From Phaeobacter cretensis (GTDB lineage: Bacteria > Pseudomonadota > Alphaproteobacteria > Rhodobacterales > Rhodobacteraceae): DNA of 64,000 nt. A model generated the notes under the pieces. It saw only the letters and a list, made by a program, of their open reading frames with translations. It had not been told where the DNA came from and made no database searches. The DNA lies in NCBI RefSeq assembly GCF_047372505.1, contig NZ_JBKBEU010000001.1:3410001-3474000 (forward strand). Direction: 5' to 3'. This document shows positions 56,058-63,863 of the stretch, piece after piece. The translations under genes and the position numbers were made by a program. Position 1 is the stretch's first letter, and each line of letters begins with the position of its first letter.

Positions 56058-56444
56058 TATCCAGCTTCCAACAAGTTCTTTGATGGCGCCTCCCGCCATG
56101 GCTTGGAGAGGGGGAACACTTTGTCTGTCCAAGTAGATGGTCAGATTTCAATTGTTAGCTGTTCGGGTCCTGAGTGGTGCGAGCAAGAGCGGAGGATCGC
56201 AAAGGCCGCGCTCTATGCAATCCACGCCATTCACCACCGTGAATCTCGCCGCTACACCATCAAAGAGAAATCGAAAGAAGTGTTACGGCTGATGTGTGCG
56301 GGCTATCAGGACCGAGAAATAGCGGAGTGGCTGGGTATCAAGCTCGTCACCGTTCGCCAGCGACGGCAAGCGCCTATGCAGGCGGTCGAAGCCAGCTCCA
56401 CGGCGCAACTCATATCACTAGTGATAAAATTTGGTCTGATTTAG
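56043..56444 (+). pseudogene. LuxR-family quorum-sensing regulator, N-terminally truncated
   Basis: The open frame gives 133 residues: the end of the autoinducer-binding domain (NYPASNKFFDGASRHGLERG, IVSCSGPEW) and a GerE-type HTH (about 70-130; SKEVLRLMCAGYQDREIAEW, GIKLVTVRQRR). The first roughly 100 residues of a normal LuxR are missing; upstream, the same frame hits a stop at about 55968 and no N-terminal domain is visible in any frame. A complete DNA-binding domain remains, so it could in principle still act without signal. It stands 61 bases before luxI. Confidence 0.7.
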
Positions 56445-56479
56445 GTCTAATCGATTCACAAAAGCACCGACCGCATGAA

Positions 56480-56508
56480 CATGGCGTTTCAACTAGGAGA
56501 ACGCCATG
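56480..56508 (+). promoter_or_regulatory. hairpin enclosing the luxI ribosome site and start codon
   Basis: CATGGCGTT (56480-56488) is perfectly complementary to AACGCCATG (56500-56508). The loop TCAACTAGGAG holds the ribosome-binding AGGAG, and the stem contains the luxI start codon. Such a structure can restrain translation until melted or bound by another factor. Confidence 0.65.
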
Positions 56509-57174
56509 CAGCTACATGTTTTTTCGTTTGGTCAAAGTGCAAAGTACCGGCAGGTCTTTGAAGGATTTCTTGCGCTCAGGAAGCGCAAGTTTGTTGATGA
56601 ATTGGGCTGGAGCTTGAAGCACCAAGGCGGGCTGGAGCGCGACCAATATGATAGACCGGGAGCGTTGTATTCAATAGTGACCAGGAACGGCCAAGTGGTA
56701 GCCGGGGCACGGGCGCTATCTTGTGGCGCTGTCGACGGGCGATGGAGCTATATGCTGAAAGATGCCGCCGATGGAAAGTTAGACGGTATACCGGGTGGCC
56801 TGATGGACGTCTACCCGAGTGACAATTCTGCTTGGGAATGCACCAGATTTGCTACGGATGAGGCGCTGGCCTATACATCCTCTCATTGTATCGAAACCAA
56901 ACTAATTGTTGCTGGCCTATGCTCGGGCGCGCGTAGTCTTGGAGCCAAGAAGCTGCTGTCGTTGTCATCGCGTGCATTGGGGGTCCTGTTGAGGCGATTT
57001 GGCTATCAGGTCCAAAGGCAGCCGAACCGCTACCTCTGCGAAGATGATCAGCGCGAATACTTTGCGTTTGTTATGGGCTGCGATCCGATGGTGAATGACG
57101 ATTTGTTTCGACAGTACGCGCCGCCATTGGCGCTAGATCATGCCCAAGAACTAGAGCTATCAGGAGCCGCATAG
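56506..57174 (+). CDS. luxI: acyl-homoserine lactone synthase (LuxI family)
   Basis: LuxI enzymes make acyl-homoserine lactones from S-adenosylmethionine and acyl carriers. The 222-residue protein keeps the conserved N-terminal residues: Arg and Phe in RKRKFVDELGW, Trp, then GGLERDQYD with the catalytic acidic cluster, Arg in GARALSCG and the WECTRFA segment. Length is typical. A truncated luxR lies just upstream. The ATG lies in an inverted repeat, with AGGAG seven bases upstream. Confidence 0.92.
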   Translation: MQLHVFSFGQSAKYRQVFEGFLALRKRKFVDELGWSLKHQGGLERDQYDRPGALYSIVTRNGQVVAGARALSCGAVDGRWSYMLKDAADGKLDGIPGGLMDVYPSDNSAWECTRFATDEALAYTSSHCIETKLIVAGLCSGARSLGAKKLLSLSSRALGVLLRRFGYQVQRQPNRYLCEDDQREYFAFVMGCDPMVNDDLFRQYAPPLALDHAQELELSGAA

Positions 57175-57194
57175 TTGACCAGTACGGGCGTGAA

Positions 57195-57255
57195 TGTTCG
57201 CTAACTTGGCGCGACCCGGCTCAGCGCCGGGTCGCCCAAAATCGCTTTCAGGTTT
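57195..57255. repeat. REP-like dispersed repeat, copy B
   Basis: Partner of 6051-6111 (53 of 61 identical). The central hairpin here is perfect: ACCCGGC-TCAGC-GCCGGGT. It starts 20 bases after the luxI stop codon and may end that transcript. Confidence 0.75.
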
Positions 57256-57467
57256 GAAGCGGCCTTGCTGGGGGTGGTGAATTCTTAATACTTTGAAAAA
57301 TAACGAATAACCTCTTTCTATAAAATGCCTTGCCGGATTGTGCGCTATCTTCAAGTCACGGCGGGCAAGTTGCTTGCACCAAAGTTGACATACTCGCTCA
57401 AAATCGTGGCGCCACACCACTCCGAGGAATCTATTTCGGCGAATACTGCACATTGCATAATCGTCAG

Positions 57468-58757
57468 TTATTCAGATTCTGGGGCGAGACGTTTGGCCAA
57501 CACCAAGGCCAGTGTCATCGCCAAGAAGAGAAAAACAGCCCCCAAAATCCACGCGATAGGTGTGGAGTATGTTTCGGCGACGGCTCCGACAAGCACTAGG
57601 CCCAATGCGGCACCCAACTGCTGTATCAACGATCTCAGCGACAGCATGGTCGATCGCTGACTATCGCCAACGCAGCGATGAAGAATAGCGCTGGCTGGCG
57701 TCTCGCTGACACCAAGGATCACAGAATACAGGATGAAAACCGCCACAAAGCCGATGATGCTGCCTTGCAATGCCAGTGCGATCTGAGCAACTGCCAAGCA
57801 GGCAAATGTGGTCGCGAGCGTCACTGCGTGCCGCCGCTTGAAGATACGGTTGATGTACGAAGACAAAGATGCGCCGAAAGCGATAGAGAAGAAATAAGTC
57901 GCAGTCACAACACCAATCACGGTATTTGCGTAGTCCTCATCCAACATGGGCTTTGCTTGGGTCGGCCAGATTACTTCAACAGGGTTGGTCGCCATGAGAA
58001 AGAACGCCAGTGATCCCAGAAGCATCGACAGCGCGGGGTGTTCAAAGGCGAGAAGGCTTGCGTCTCTTGTCACCATTGGTACGTTTGCGAACCCTTTCCT
58101 GAGAGCATTGCCATTCTTCGGACGTGGCTTTTCAACGATGGCCAACAGCGTAAAAACAAACACGCCCAGCATCACACCAAAACTTGCTGCATAGGATACA
58201 TCATAGATGCTGAACCCGAGATTTTTCGCGACTACGCCTAAAGCATCTGGCATAAAACCACCCAGAACAGCACCGATAGCCAATCCCATGGCATTGGCCC
58301 ATTGCGCTTTAGCAAGTGCGGGCTGGATATCTACATTCGGCGCGGCGGCTTTGAAAGTTTCGACAAACCACGCATCAAGCGTGCCCGACCGAAGCGCCCG
58401 TCCAAATCCGATGCATGCAAATGACAGTGCTAGAACATAGAAGTCACTTGTTGAGAGAAAGAGTGCTAGCGAAATCAAACTGGCAACGGTTGCCGTAAGA
58501 AAGACGGGCTTACGGCCAATGCTGTCTGCCAAGCCGCCGAAGGGCAGTTCCATCGCCATCGTCGTGAGCGAGTAGACCCCGAAGAGAAGCGAAATCTGAA
58601 AGAGATCCATACCTCGGTCAGTCAGCGCCAGAGCGACAACGGCAACCGTCAGGCCCATCGCAAAACGGTCAAGAAACTGGTGTATCTGAAACACCCGAAT
58701 ATGCCGTCGTGCCGAGCTGGTTAGCGCTGCAAAGGAAAACTCTATTTCGGTTGCCAT
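57468..58757 (-). CDS. MFS transporter
   Basis: A 429-residue major facilitator with twelve predicted membrane helices. The loop 2-3 signature is present as GGLADSIGRKPVF (after LPF), and the mid-protein linker carries PRPKNGNALRKGF. The substrate cannot be inferred; drug or metabolite efflux is likely for this size. It is a single gene convergent with luxI. Confidence 0.88.
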   Translation of the reverse strand: MATEIEFSFAALTSSARRHIRVFQIHQFLDRFAMGLTVAVVALALTDRGMDLFQISLLFGVYSLTTMAMELPFGGLADSIGRKPVFLTATVASLISLALFLSTSDFYVLALSFACIGFGRALRSGTLDAWFVETFKAAAPNVDIQPALAKAQWANAMGLAIGAVLGGFMPDALGVVAKNLGFSIYDVSYAASFGVMLGVFVFTLLAIVEKPRPKNGNALRKGFANVPMVTRDASLLAFEHPALSMLLGSLAFFLMATNPVEVIWPTQAKPMLDEDYANTVIGVVTATYFFSIAFGASLSSYINRIFKRRHAVTLATTFACLAVAQIALALQGSIIGFVAVFILYSVILGVSETPASAILHRCVGDSQRSTMLSLRSLIQQLGAALGLVLVGAVAETYSTPIAWILGAVFLFLAMTLALVLAKRLAPESE

Positions 58758-59249
58758 GCCTGCAACATCGACATTACTGCCACCGTGCGCAACATCTAAG
58801 GTCAGTCAAAACCTATGCTGAGTGTATACATGCCGCCATTGATTCAAGCGGACAAATGCCTTTGTTGTCGGCGTAACGGCCGTTGGAGCGTCACCCCAGG
58901 CTGGGGGTTTCACTGAACGGTAAGAACTGGCCGAGGCTTAGGAGATTCGGCATAGAGATGACCGCGGACAGCATGAATGCCTGCTTTGGATAACTTGCAG
59001 TCATTTGGTGGCCCTGTAAAATGCCCGATTGACGCAATCCACCCGATGTACCGCAGCATGGCAAGTTCAAGCCCAACTTAATGCATGCTGAGGTGCGCAC
59101 AAACTGCAGCAAGTCGTCCCCACATCTCATAAACCTTTGGCTTATGCCGCAGTCTGTCTCCCGGAAGTTCAATTTCGGCCGCCGTCAAAAGCTTCCAGAT
59201 TAAGGCAACCGCGACATTGCGGTGTCAATCTCACAGAAAGGACTTCAAC
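58758..59249. other. gene-free region before the PepSY operon
   Basis: About 490 bases. The minus-strand frame 58891-59172 is open but has no protein character. The region holds GC-skewed fossil-like sequence and must contain the promoter of the PepSY operon near its right end. No operator identified. Confidence 0.4.
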
Positions 59250-59528
59250 ATGATCAAACTGGGAAAACTGGCTCTCGTCGCGACATTGGCGGTACCGGGA
59301 GTAGCGTTCGCGGAGATCAATATCGGCGACGAAATTGGCGTGTCAGAGACCGCTATTCGTGCCACTCTTGAAGCTCAAGGGTACACAATATCAGAAGTGG
59401 AAACCGAAGATGGAGAGATCGAAGTGGAGGCTGATATTGCAGGTCAATCGTTCGAAATCGAAGTCTCGTCGGAAACTGGCATGGTTCTCGCGGTCAACGA
59501 AGATGACGACGATGAGGATGAAGGCTAA
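59250..59528 (+). CDS. small exported PepSY-domain protein
   Basis: A 92-residue periplasmic protein: signal peptide about 1-21 (MIKLGKLALVATLAVPGVAF), one PepSY module (VSETAIRATLEAQGYTISEV, then IEVEADIAGQSFEIEVSSET) and a very acidic tail (DEDDDDEDEG type). PepSY domains often bind metals or inhibit proteases. It is the first gene of an operon with a membrane HTH regulator and a ferric-reductase-like protein; AGAAAGGA precedes the ATG. Confidence 0.88.
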   Translation: MIKLGKLALVATLAVPGVAFAEINIGDEIGVSETAIRATLEAQGYTISEVETEDGEIEVEADIAGQSFEIEVSSETGMVLAVNEDDDDEDEG

Positions 59529-59538
59529 ACAATCGGTG

Positions 59539-59564
59539 GTGCGCCCTTTAAAAACAGGGCGCAC
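59539..59564 (+). terminator. intercistronic hairpin between PepSY and HTH genes
   Basis: GTGCGCCCT (59539-59547) pairs with AGGGCGCAC (59556-59564), nine perfect pairs and an eight-base AT loop. No U-run follows, so it is more likely a processing or stabilising structure that separates levels of the PepSY mRNA from the rest. Confidence 0.5.
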
Positions 59565-59588
59565 TAAACCTGGTTCAAAGGATCAAAC

Positions 59589-60110
59589 ATGTCCCGAGCA
59601 GCTATTCTGTGGTCACTCCTTGCGCTTCAGGGGATCTGCTGTGCGTACTTCCTTCTGGATACGACATGGGATCTGCTTTGGCCCTCATCCATCAATCGTT
59701 TCGCTGACAGCGATACGCTCGAAGCCCTCGTGACAATCGCATTGTTTTTTGGCTTGGCCTTTACAGGCAACGAGCTCCGTCAAATCCTGATGCGGCAAGA
59801 CAAGCTGGAAGATCAGATCAAAGTAGCCTCCGGGGCATTTAACGATGTAATGGAGACGCGTTTTTCCTCTTGGTCACTGACGAGCGCCGAAAGAGAAGTC
59901 GCGATATTGGCTATTAAAGGGTTCTCCATTGCTGAAATGGCAAATTTGCGGGATACGAAGCAGGGAACGATCAAGGCGCAGTGCGCGTCCATCTATAAAA
60001 AGGCAGATGTCACGGGGCGGCTGCAGCTGCTCAGTATTTTTCTAGATGACCTTATGGCTGACAACCTGATCAACCCCGCCTCGCACCACACAGTTAAGGA
60101 CGGAATATGA
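59589..60110 (+). CDS. membrane-anchored LuxR-type HTH protein
   Basis: A 173-residue protein with two N-terminal membrane segments (about 5-24 and 44-62) and a short coiled linker, then a LuxR/GerE-type HTH (about 98-160; LTSAEREVAILAIKGFSIAE, QGTIKAQCASIYKKADVTGR). The plan is that of a one-component regulator held in the membrane. It lies between the PepSY gene and the reductase, overlapping the latter by ATGA. It may sense envelope redox or the PepSY protein. Confidence 0.8.
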   Translation: MSRAAILWSLLALQGICCAYFLLDTTWDLLWPSSINRFADSDTLEALVTIALFFGLAFTGNELRQILMRQDKLEDQIKVASGAFNDVMETRFSSWSLTSAEREVAILAIKGFSIAEMANLRDTKQGTIKAQCASIYKKADVTGRLQLLSIFLDDLMADNLINPASHHTVKDGI

Positions 60111-61438
60111 AGCCCTTCGGAATACTATTGATTGTTGCGACAGCCGCGTTTCCGGCGTTCCAGCTTTTCGCACACCAGAATGTTCCGGATCAAATCGCCC
60201 TCTTTTCGCAATACCTGGGGCTTGCAGCGTTGATACTGATGGCGTGGGCGCAAATCCTGTCGACCCGTTCGCCAGGTATTGAGCTTATCTTTGGTGGGCT
60301 GGATCGCATCTATGTGCTGCATAAATGGGCGGGTGTTTCTGCGATGGCCGCGATTTTGCTTCATGACACGATTGATGCAGAGATGCGCGGGTTGGGGCGA
60401 GAAACGGCACTCAATGAGATTGCAGAAACATTGGGTGAGATCAGCCTGTACGGCCTCCTGATCCTCGTCGTTCTATCGGTTGCCACCTTTGTTCCCTATC
60501 ACCTTTGGAAATGGACGCATAAGGCCATGGGCGCTCTGTTCGCGGCTGGCTCGTTTCACTTCTTTTTTATCATGAAGCCATTTGCGATGAGCGATCCGGC
60601 TGGGCTCTATACGGGTGCATTTTGTATTGCAGGTCTTGCTGCTTACATCTGGATGCTTCTGCCGGACCATCTCAGACCATCAACAAGATACTCGGTTACA
60701 GAACTCGAAGAAACGGGTGGGGCACTGGCCATCACCTTGACACCTGTCGGCAAGCCGCTGAAGGCGAACCCTGGGCAGTTTGGGGTCTTGCGTTTTGCTG
60801 ATAGCAGGATCAGCGAACCGCATCCGTTCAGTTTCTCGAAAATCACCAACGACGGATCTCTCGGGGTGACTGTAAAGCCACTCGGTGACTTTACGACACG
60901 GCTCGGGGCGTCCCTGGAGGTTGGATGTGATGTTCGTATCCAAGGGCCATTTGGGCGCTTTCGTTTTTCCGGTAAGAGCCCAGAGGTCTGGATCGCCGGG
61001 GGCATCGGGGTTACGCCCTTCCTCACTTGGGCACAGGCGCTTGACGTGGATCACGCCCCGGTCGATTTCTTCTATTGTGCGAAGTCGCGCAAGGACGCGC
61101 CGCACCTTGATAAATTGGAGGCATTGGCGACGTCAAAAGCCAATCTCAATCTTCATCTAATGTTTTCAAGTGAGAACAGGCGGCTTTCGGCAGACGCTAT
61201 TTCCGAGGTTTCCACCTGCGACCTTTCGCAAGCAAAGGTATCCGTTTGTGGCCCGGTTTCGCTGCGCAATTCATTGCAAGATGGTCTTCGCCGCTTTGGC
61301 GTCGGCCCACGCCGCTTTCACTATGAAGAATTCGAATTCAGGACAGGTATTGGCCTAAAATCGCTCGCCGGGTGGCTGGTGGAGCGTGGAAAGCGATCGG
61401 GAATACAGGATACAGTGACCGCCAACAGCAGGCATTGA
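60107..61438 (+). CDS. ferric-reductase-like transmembrane oxidoreductase
   Basis: A 443-residue protein with a six-helix ferric reductase-like membrane domain (about 1-195) containing paired His residues for heme (LHKWAGVSAMAAILLHD, KWTHKAMGALFAAGSFHFFF) and a C-terminal FNR-type domain: FAD site HPFSFSK, nucleotide site IAGGIGVTPFL and SVCGPVS. It should pass electrons from NAD(P)H across the membrane. Its ATG overlaps the stop of the HTH gene, so both proteins are coupled. Confidence 0.88.
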   Translation: MKPFGILLIVATAAFPAFQLFAHQNVPDQIALFSQYLGLAALILMAWAQILSTRSPGIELIFGGLDRIYVLHKWAGVSAMAAILLHDTIDAEMRGLGRETALNEIAETLGEISLYGLLILVVLSVATFVPYHLWKWTHKAMGALFAAGSFHFFFIMKPFAMSDPAGLYTGAFCIAGLAAYIWMLLPDHLRPSTRYSVTELEETGGALAITLTPVGKPLKANPGQFGVLRFADSRISEPHPFSFSKITNDGSLGVTVKPLGDFTTRLGASLEVGCDVRIQGPFGRFRFSGKSPEVWIAGGIGVTPFLTWAQALDVDHAPVDFFYCAKSRKDAPHLDKLEALATSKANLNLHLMFSSENRRLSADAISEVSTCDLSQAKVSVCGPVSLRNSLQDGLRRFGVGPRRFHYEEFEFRTGIGLKSLAGWLVERGKRSGIQDTVTANSRH

Positions 61439-61530
61439 CAGTTGTTACTTTAGGCGCAGCCCAATCCTGCAAAGCAACCTTTCTTCAGTGAAGTGCCGCA
61501 TCGCTTGTGCAGCAGGGCACAGGTCCATTT

Positions 61531-61902
61531 TCATTCGGGAATACGTAGTGCCCAATTCCAAAACCGGCACGCACGCATTGCGGAATAAGCCGCCCAGGTG
61601 CGCAGGGCAGGGGCGTGGACGCTAAGTGCCGCCTCAAACCACTGGCTGTCGGCAAAGGCCACACGGTAGCCTTCCTCCAGCAATGTGTCGTGTATTACAG
61701 CAGATTTCAGAAAGTGGGGATCGTCAGGCGAAAAAAGCCAATGCAACCAGGCAGGTACCGAGCTTTCAAATTCACGGCCCGCCGGGATAGTGAGCAGCCA
61801 GCCGCTGTCTTTCTTGCCGATACTCCAGCTTAGATCGCGTGTCGTGGCATAACTGCGCGAGGTGCCCTTACGATACCAATTGGTGTCCGGTTTAGCGTTC
61901 AT
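61531..61902 (-). CDS. DUF1353-domain protein
   Basis: A 123-residue protein with the DUF1353 pattern: LTIPAGREFESSVPAWLHWL, AVIHDTLLEEGYR and ADSQWFEAA. The domain is common in phages and gene transfer agents, and its role is unknown. No other phage gene lies close, so it may be a stray cargo gene. The ATG is preceded by a weak ribosome site. Confidence 0.75.
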   Translation of the reverse strand: MNAKPDTNWYRKGTSRSYATTRDLSWSIGKKDSGWLLTIPAGREFESSVPAWLHWLFSPDDPHFLKSAVIHDTLLEEGYRVAFADSQWFEAALSVHAPALRTWAAYSAMRACRFWNWALRIPE

Positions 61903-62022
61903 TTCGTAGCCTTTTTATGTGGCGTTCAGCTGTGAAATTTGTCGTCAGGACACCACTATGGCTGTCGTTGATGACCAGATCCAGCCGGTGGACAGCTTAG
62001 ATAGCATCTGGCCATCGTTTTA

Positions 62023-62814
62023 CTATGTTCCTGTGTATTCAGGTTTACGTCGCGCGATCCAGGCGTCCAACCCTTCCCGCACATCATCTGTCGCGGCCAT
62101 TCTGGCGAACATTTCGCGCTCAATCAGCAGACCTTCATCGATCGTGGTATTGATACCTCTGGTCACGGCAGCGATGATCCGTGATGCTGCAAGGGGCGAA
62201 TGGCGGATTATTCTCTCGGCCAGATCGATTGCCGAGGGCAGAAGCTGTTCATGCGGCACAACTTTGTTGACCACGCCAATTTCATGGGCTCGTTCTGCTG
62301 AGAATGTATCGCCGGTCAAAAGGAGCTCTAGTGCCCGCTTGCGGCCTGCAAGCCGGGTCAATCGCTGTGTCCCGCCAAATGTTGGTGGTATTCCGATATT
62401 GATTTCTGGTTTTGCAAAGACAGCCCGCTCGCTTGCGACCGCCAGATGAACGGCCTCGGTGATTTCGCATCCGCCACCAAAGGCAATTCCGTTTACCGCC
62501 GCAATGATCGGTTTTGGAAAAGACTCCAGCCGGGCGGTCACTGTCTGGCCACGCTTGCAAAATTCTCTCACAGAGATGTCGACTCCGGCTTTGATGCTTT
62601 GAGTGAATTCATGGATGTCGCCACCTGCAGAGAATGCCCGCTCACCGGCGCCGGTCAATATGACAGCCCGGAGTGTCGGATCGCGCTCTATTTCATCGAG
62701 CAAGTCCAAAATTCGGTCGTTGGTGGCGTAGTTAAGCGCATTCAACTTCTCCGGACGATTAAATGTAAGAAGAGCAATTGCGCCATTTTTCTCAAACTTG
62801 ATCAAGTCAGTCAT
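62023..62814 (-). CDS. enoyl-CoA hydratase/isomerase family protein
   Basis: A 263-residue crotonase. The oxyanion-hole segment is AFSAGGDIHEF and GIAFGGGCEITEAVHLAVAS; both catalytic Glu residues of hydratases are present, in GGGCE and KPEINIG, followed by GGTQRLTRLAGR. It probably hydrates trans-2-enoyl-CoA in fatty acid or aromatic acid breakdown. GGGAGA precedes the ATG. A divergent TetR regulator 76 bases away probably represses it. Confidence 0.9.
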   Translation of the reverse strand: MTDLIKFEKNGAIALLTFNRPEKLNALNYATNDRILDLLDEIERDPTLRAVILTGAGERAFSAGGDIHEFTQSIKAGVDISVREFCKRGQTVTARLESFPKPIIAAVNGIAFGGGCEITEAVHLAVASERAVFAKPEINIGIPPTFGGTQRLTRLAGRKRALELLLTGDTFSAERAHEIGVVNKVVPHEQLLPSAIDLAERIIRHSPLAASRIIAAVTRGINTTIDEGLLIEREMFARMAATDDVREGLDAWIARRKPEYTGT

Positions 62815-62857
62815 GTCGATCTCCCGTTGCTTTTGGAAACCATATGGCGTGGTTTGA

Positions 62858-62885
62858 TTGACGTATACTTACTGTATAGTATACA
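62858..62885 (+). promoter_or_regulatory. promoter and candidate operator of the TetR gene
   Basis: TTGACG (62858-62863) and TATACA (62880-62885) are spaced by 16 bases. The interval holds GTATAC repeated and a partial palindrome. Transcription would begin next to the ATG at 62891, giving an almost leaderless mRNA. The same GTATAC elements are suited to TetR binding and also face the crotonase gene. Confidence 0.5.
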
Positions 62886-62890
62886 TCCAT

Positions 62891-63463
62891 ATGGCATTGA
62901 AAAACCGACCCGCAAAAGACCGCATTCTGGATGCAGCGAACCGGCTGTTCTACGCTGAGGGAATTCGCGCCGTCAGCGTCGATGCGATATCGGCGAAAGC
63001 CGGACTTACCAAGAAGACGCTTTATTATCACTTCAAGAGCAAAGATGATCTGATCGAGGCCTATCTCGCTTCGCGGGATCAGCCCAATCTCGATCTCTTT
63101 AGGAAGTGGTTTGATGAGGTCGACGGCACGCTTCCAGAGAAAGTCGAGGCAATCTTCACCAACCTTGCCAAATCCGCCCGCCATCCAAAATGGAAAGGAT
63201 GCGGTTTTCTGCGCACAGCGGCTGAGCTTGCGAATATGCCGGGTCATCCGGCCATGAAGGTTGGTGCTGCCCATAAGAAGAAATTTGAGGCTTGGTTGGC
63301 TCGGGAGTTCGAGGATCGCGGCACCTCTCAACCGCAGGAACTCGCACGGTATATCGTTCTGCTAATGGATGGCGCATTTTCAACGGTGCTCATTCATAGT
63401 GATCCAACATATATTGAGTCTGCAGGGACTGCGGCCAAAGAAATGGTTTTAGCAAAGTCTTAG
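62891..63463 (+). CDS. TetR-family transcriptional regulator
   Basis: A 190-residue repressor. The N-terminal HTH (about 8-55) reads RILDAANRLFYAEGIRAVSV and GLTKKTLYYHFKSKDDLIEA; the C-terminal domain is all-helical and binds the inducer. I use the ATG at 62891 over 62858, which would lie on the -35 element. Divergent from the crotonase, its likely target. Confidence 0.9.
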   Translation: MALKNRPAKDRILDAANRLFYAEGIRAVSVDAISAKAGLTKKTLYYHFKSKDDLIEAYLASRDQPNLDLFRKWFDEVDGTLPEKVEAIFTNLAKSARHPKWKGCGFLRTAAELANMPGHPAMKVGAAHKKKFEAWLAREFEDRGTSQPQELARYIVLLMDGAFSTVLIHSDPTYIESAGTAAKEMVLAKS

Positions 63464-63863
63464 ACGGTTCATTGCTCGAAGGTTTTGTTATTGAAGGATT
63501 GTTCGGCAGTTTGTCCGGCATGGAAAACCTTGCGCAGGGCTGGGCTATTGATTGTTGAGGGGCAACTCTCCGAGCAACGCCGACGCGCTTATTTTGATCA
63601 CAGGTGCTTGCACTGATTGGCATCCCGCTACGTTGGAGCGTTACGGACCCGTGCCTCAATCGACATCGAAAACCTCAAGAAATGAGAATTTCGTGTCAGG
63701 CAATTTTGACCCAAACGTCAAGCATATCTAACCTAAACCCGCAATTCGCCGAGAGTACGACGATGGTCAGAAACGCGAACCGATAAGACTAAGAAGACAT
63801 AGCCTAGCGGCTGCTTTTATTATTCTCCATCCTCTGCGAGCAGAGTTTCTAGACCCCCAACTT
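63464..63863. other. gene-free region after the TetR gene
   Basis: 400 bases with no gene I can support on either strand. Short frames up to 89 codons exist but lack ribosome sites and family features. AT content rises toward 63800. Confidence 0.45.
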
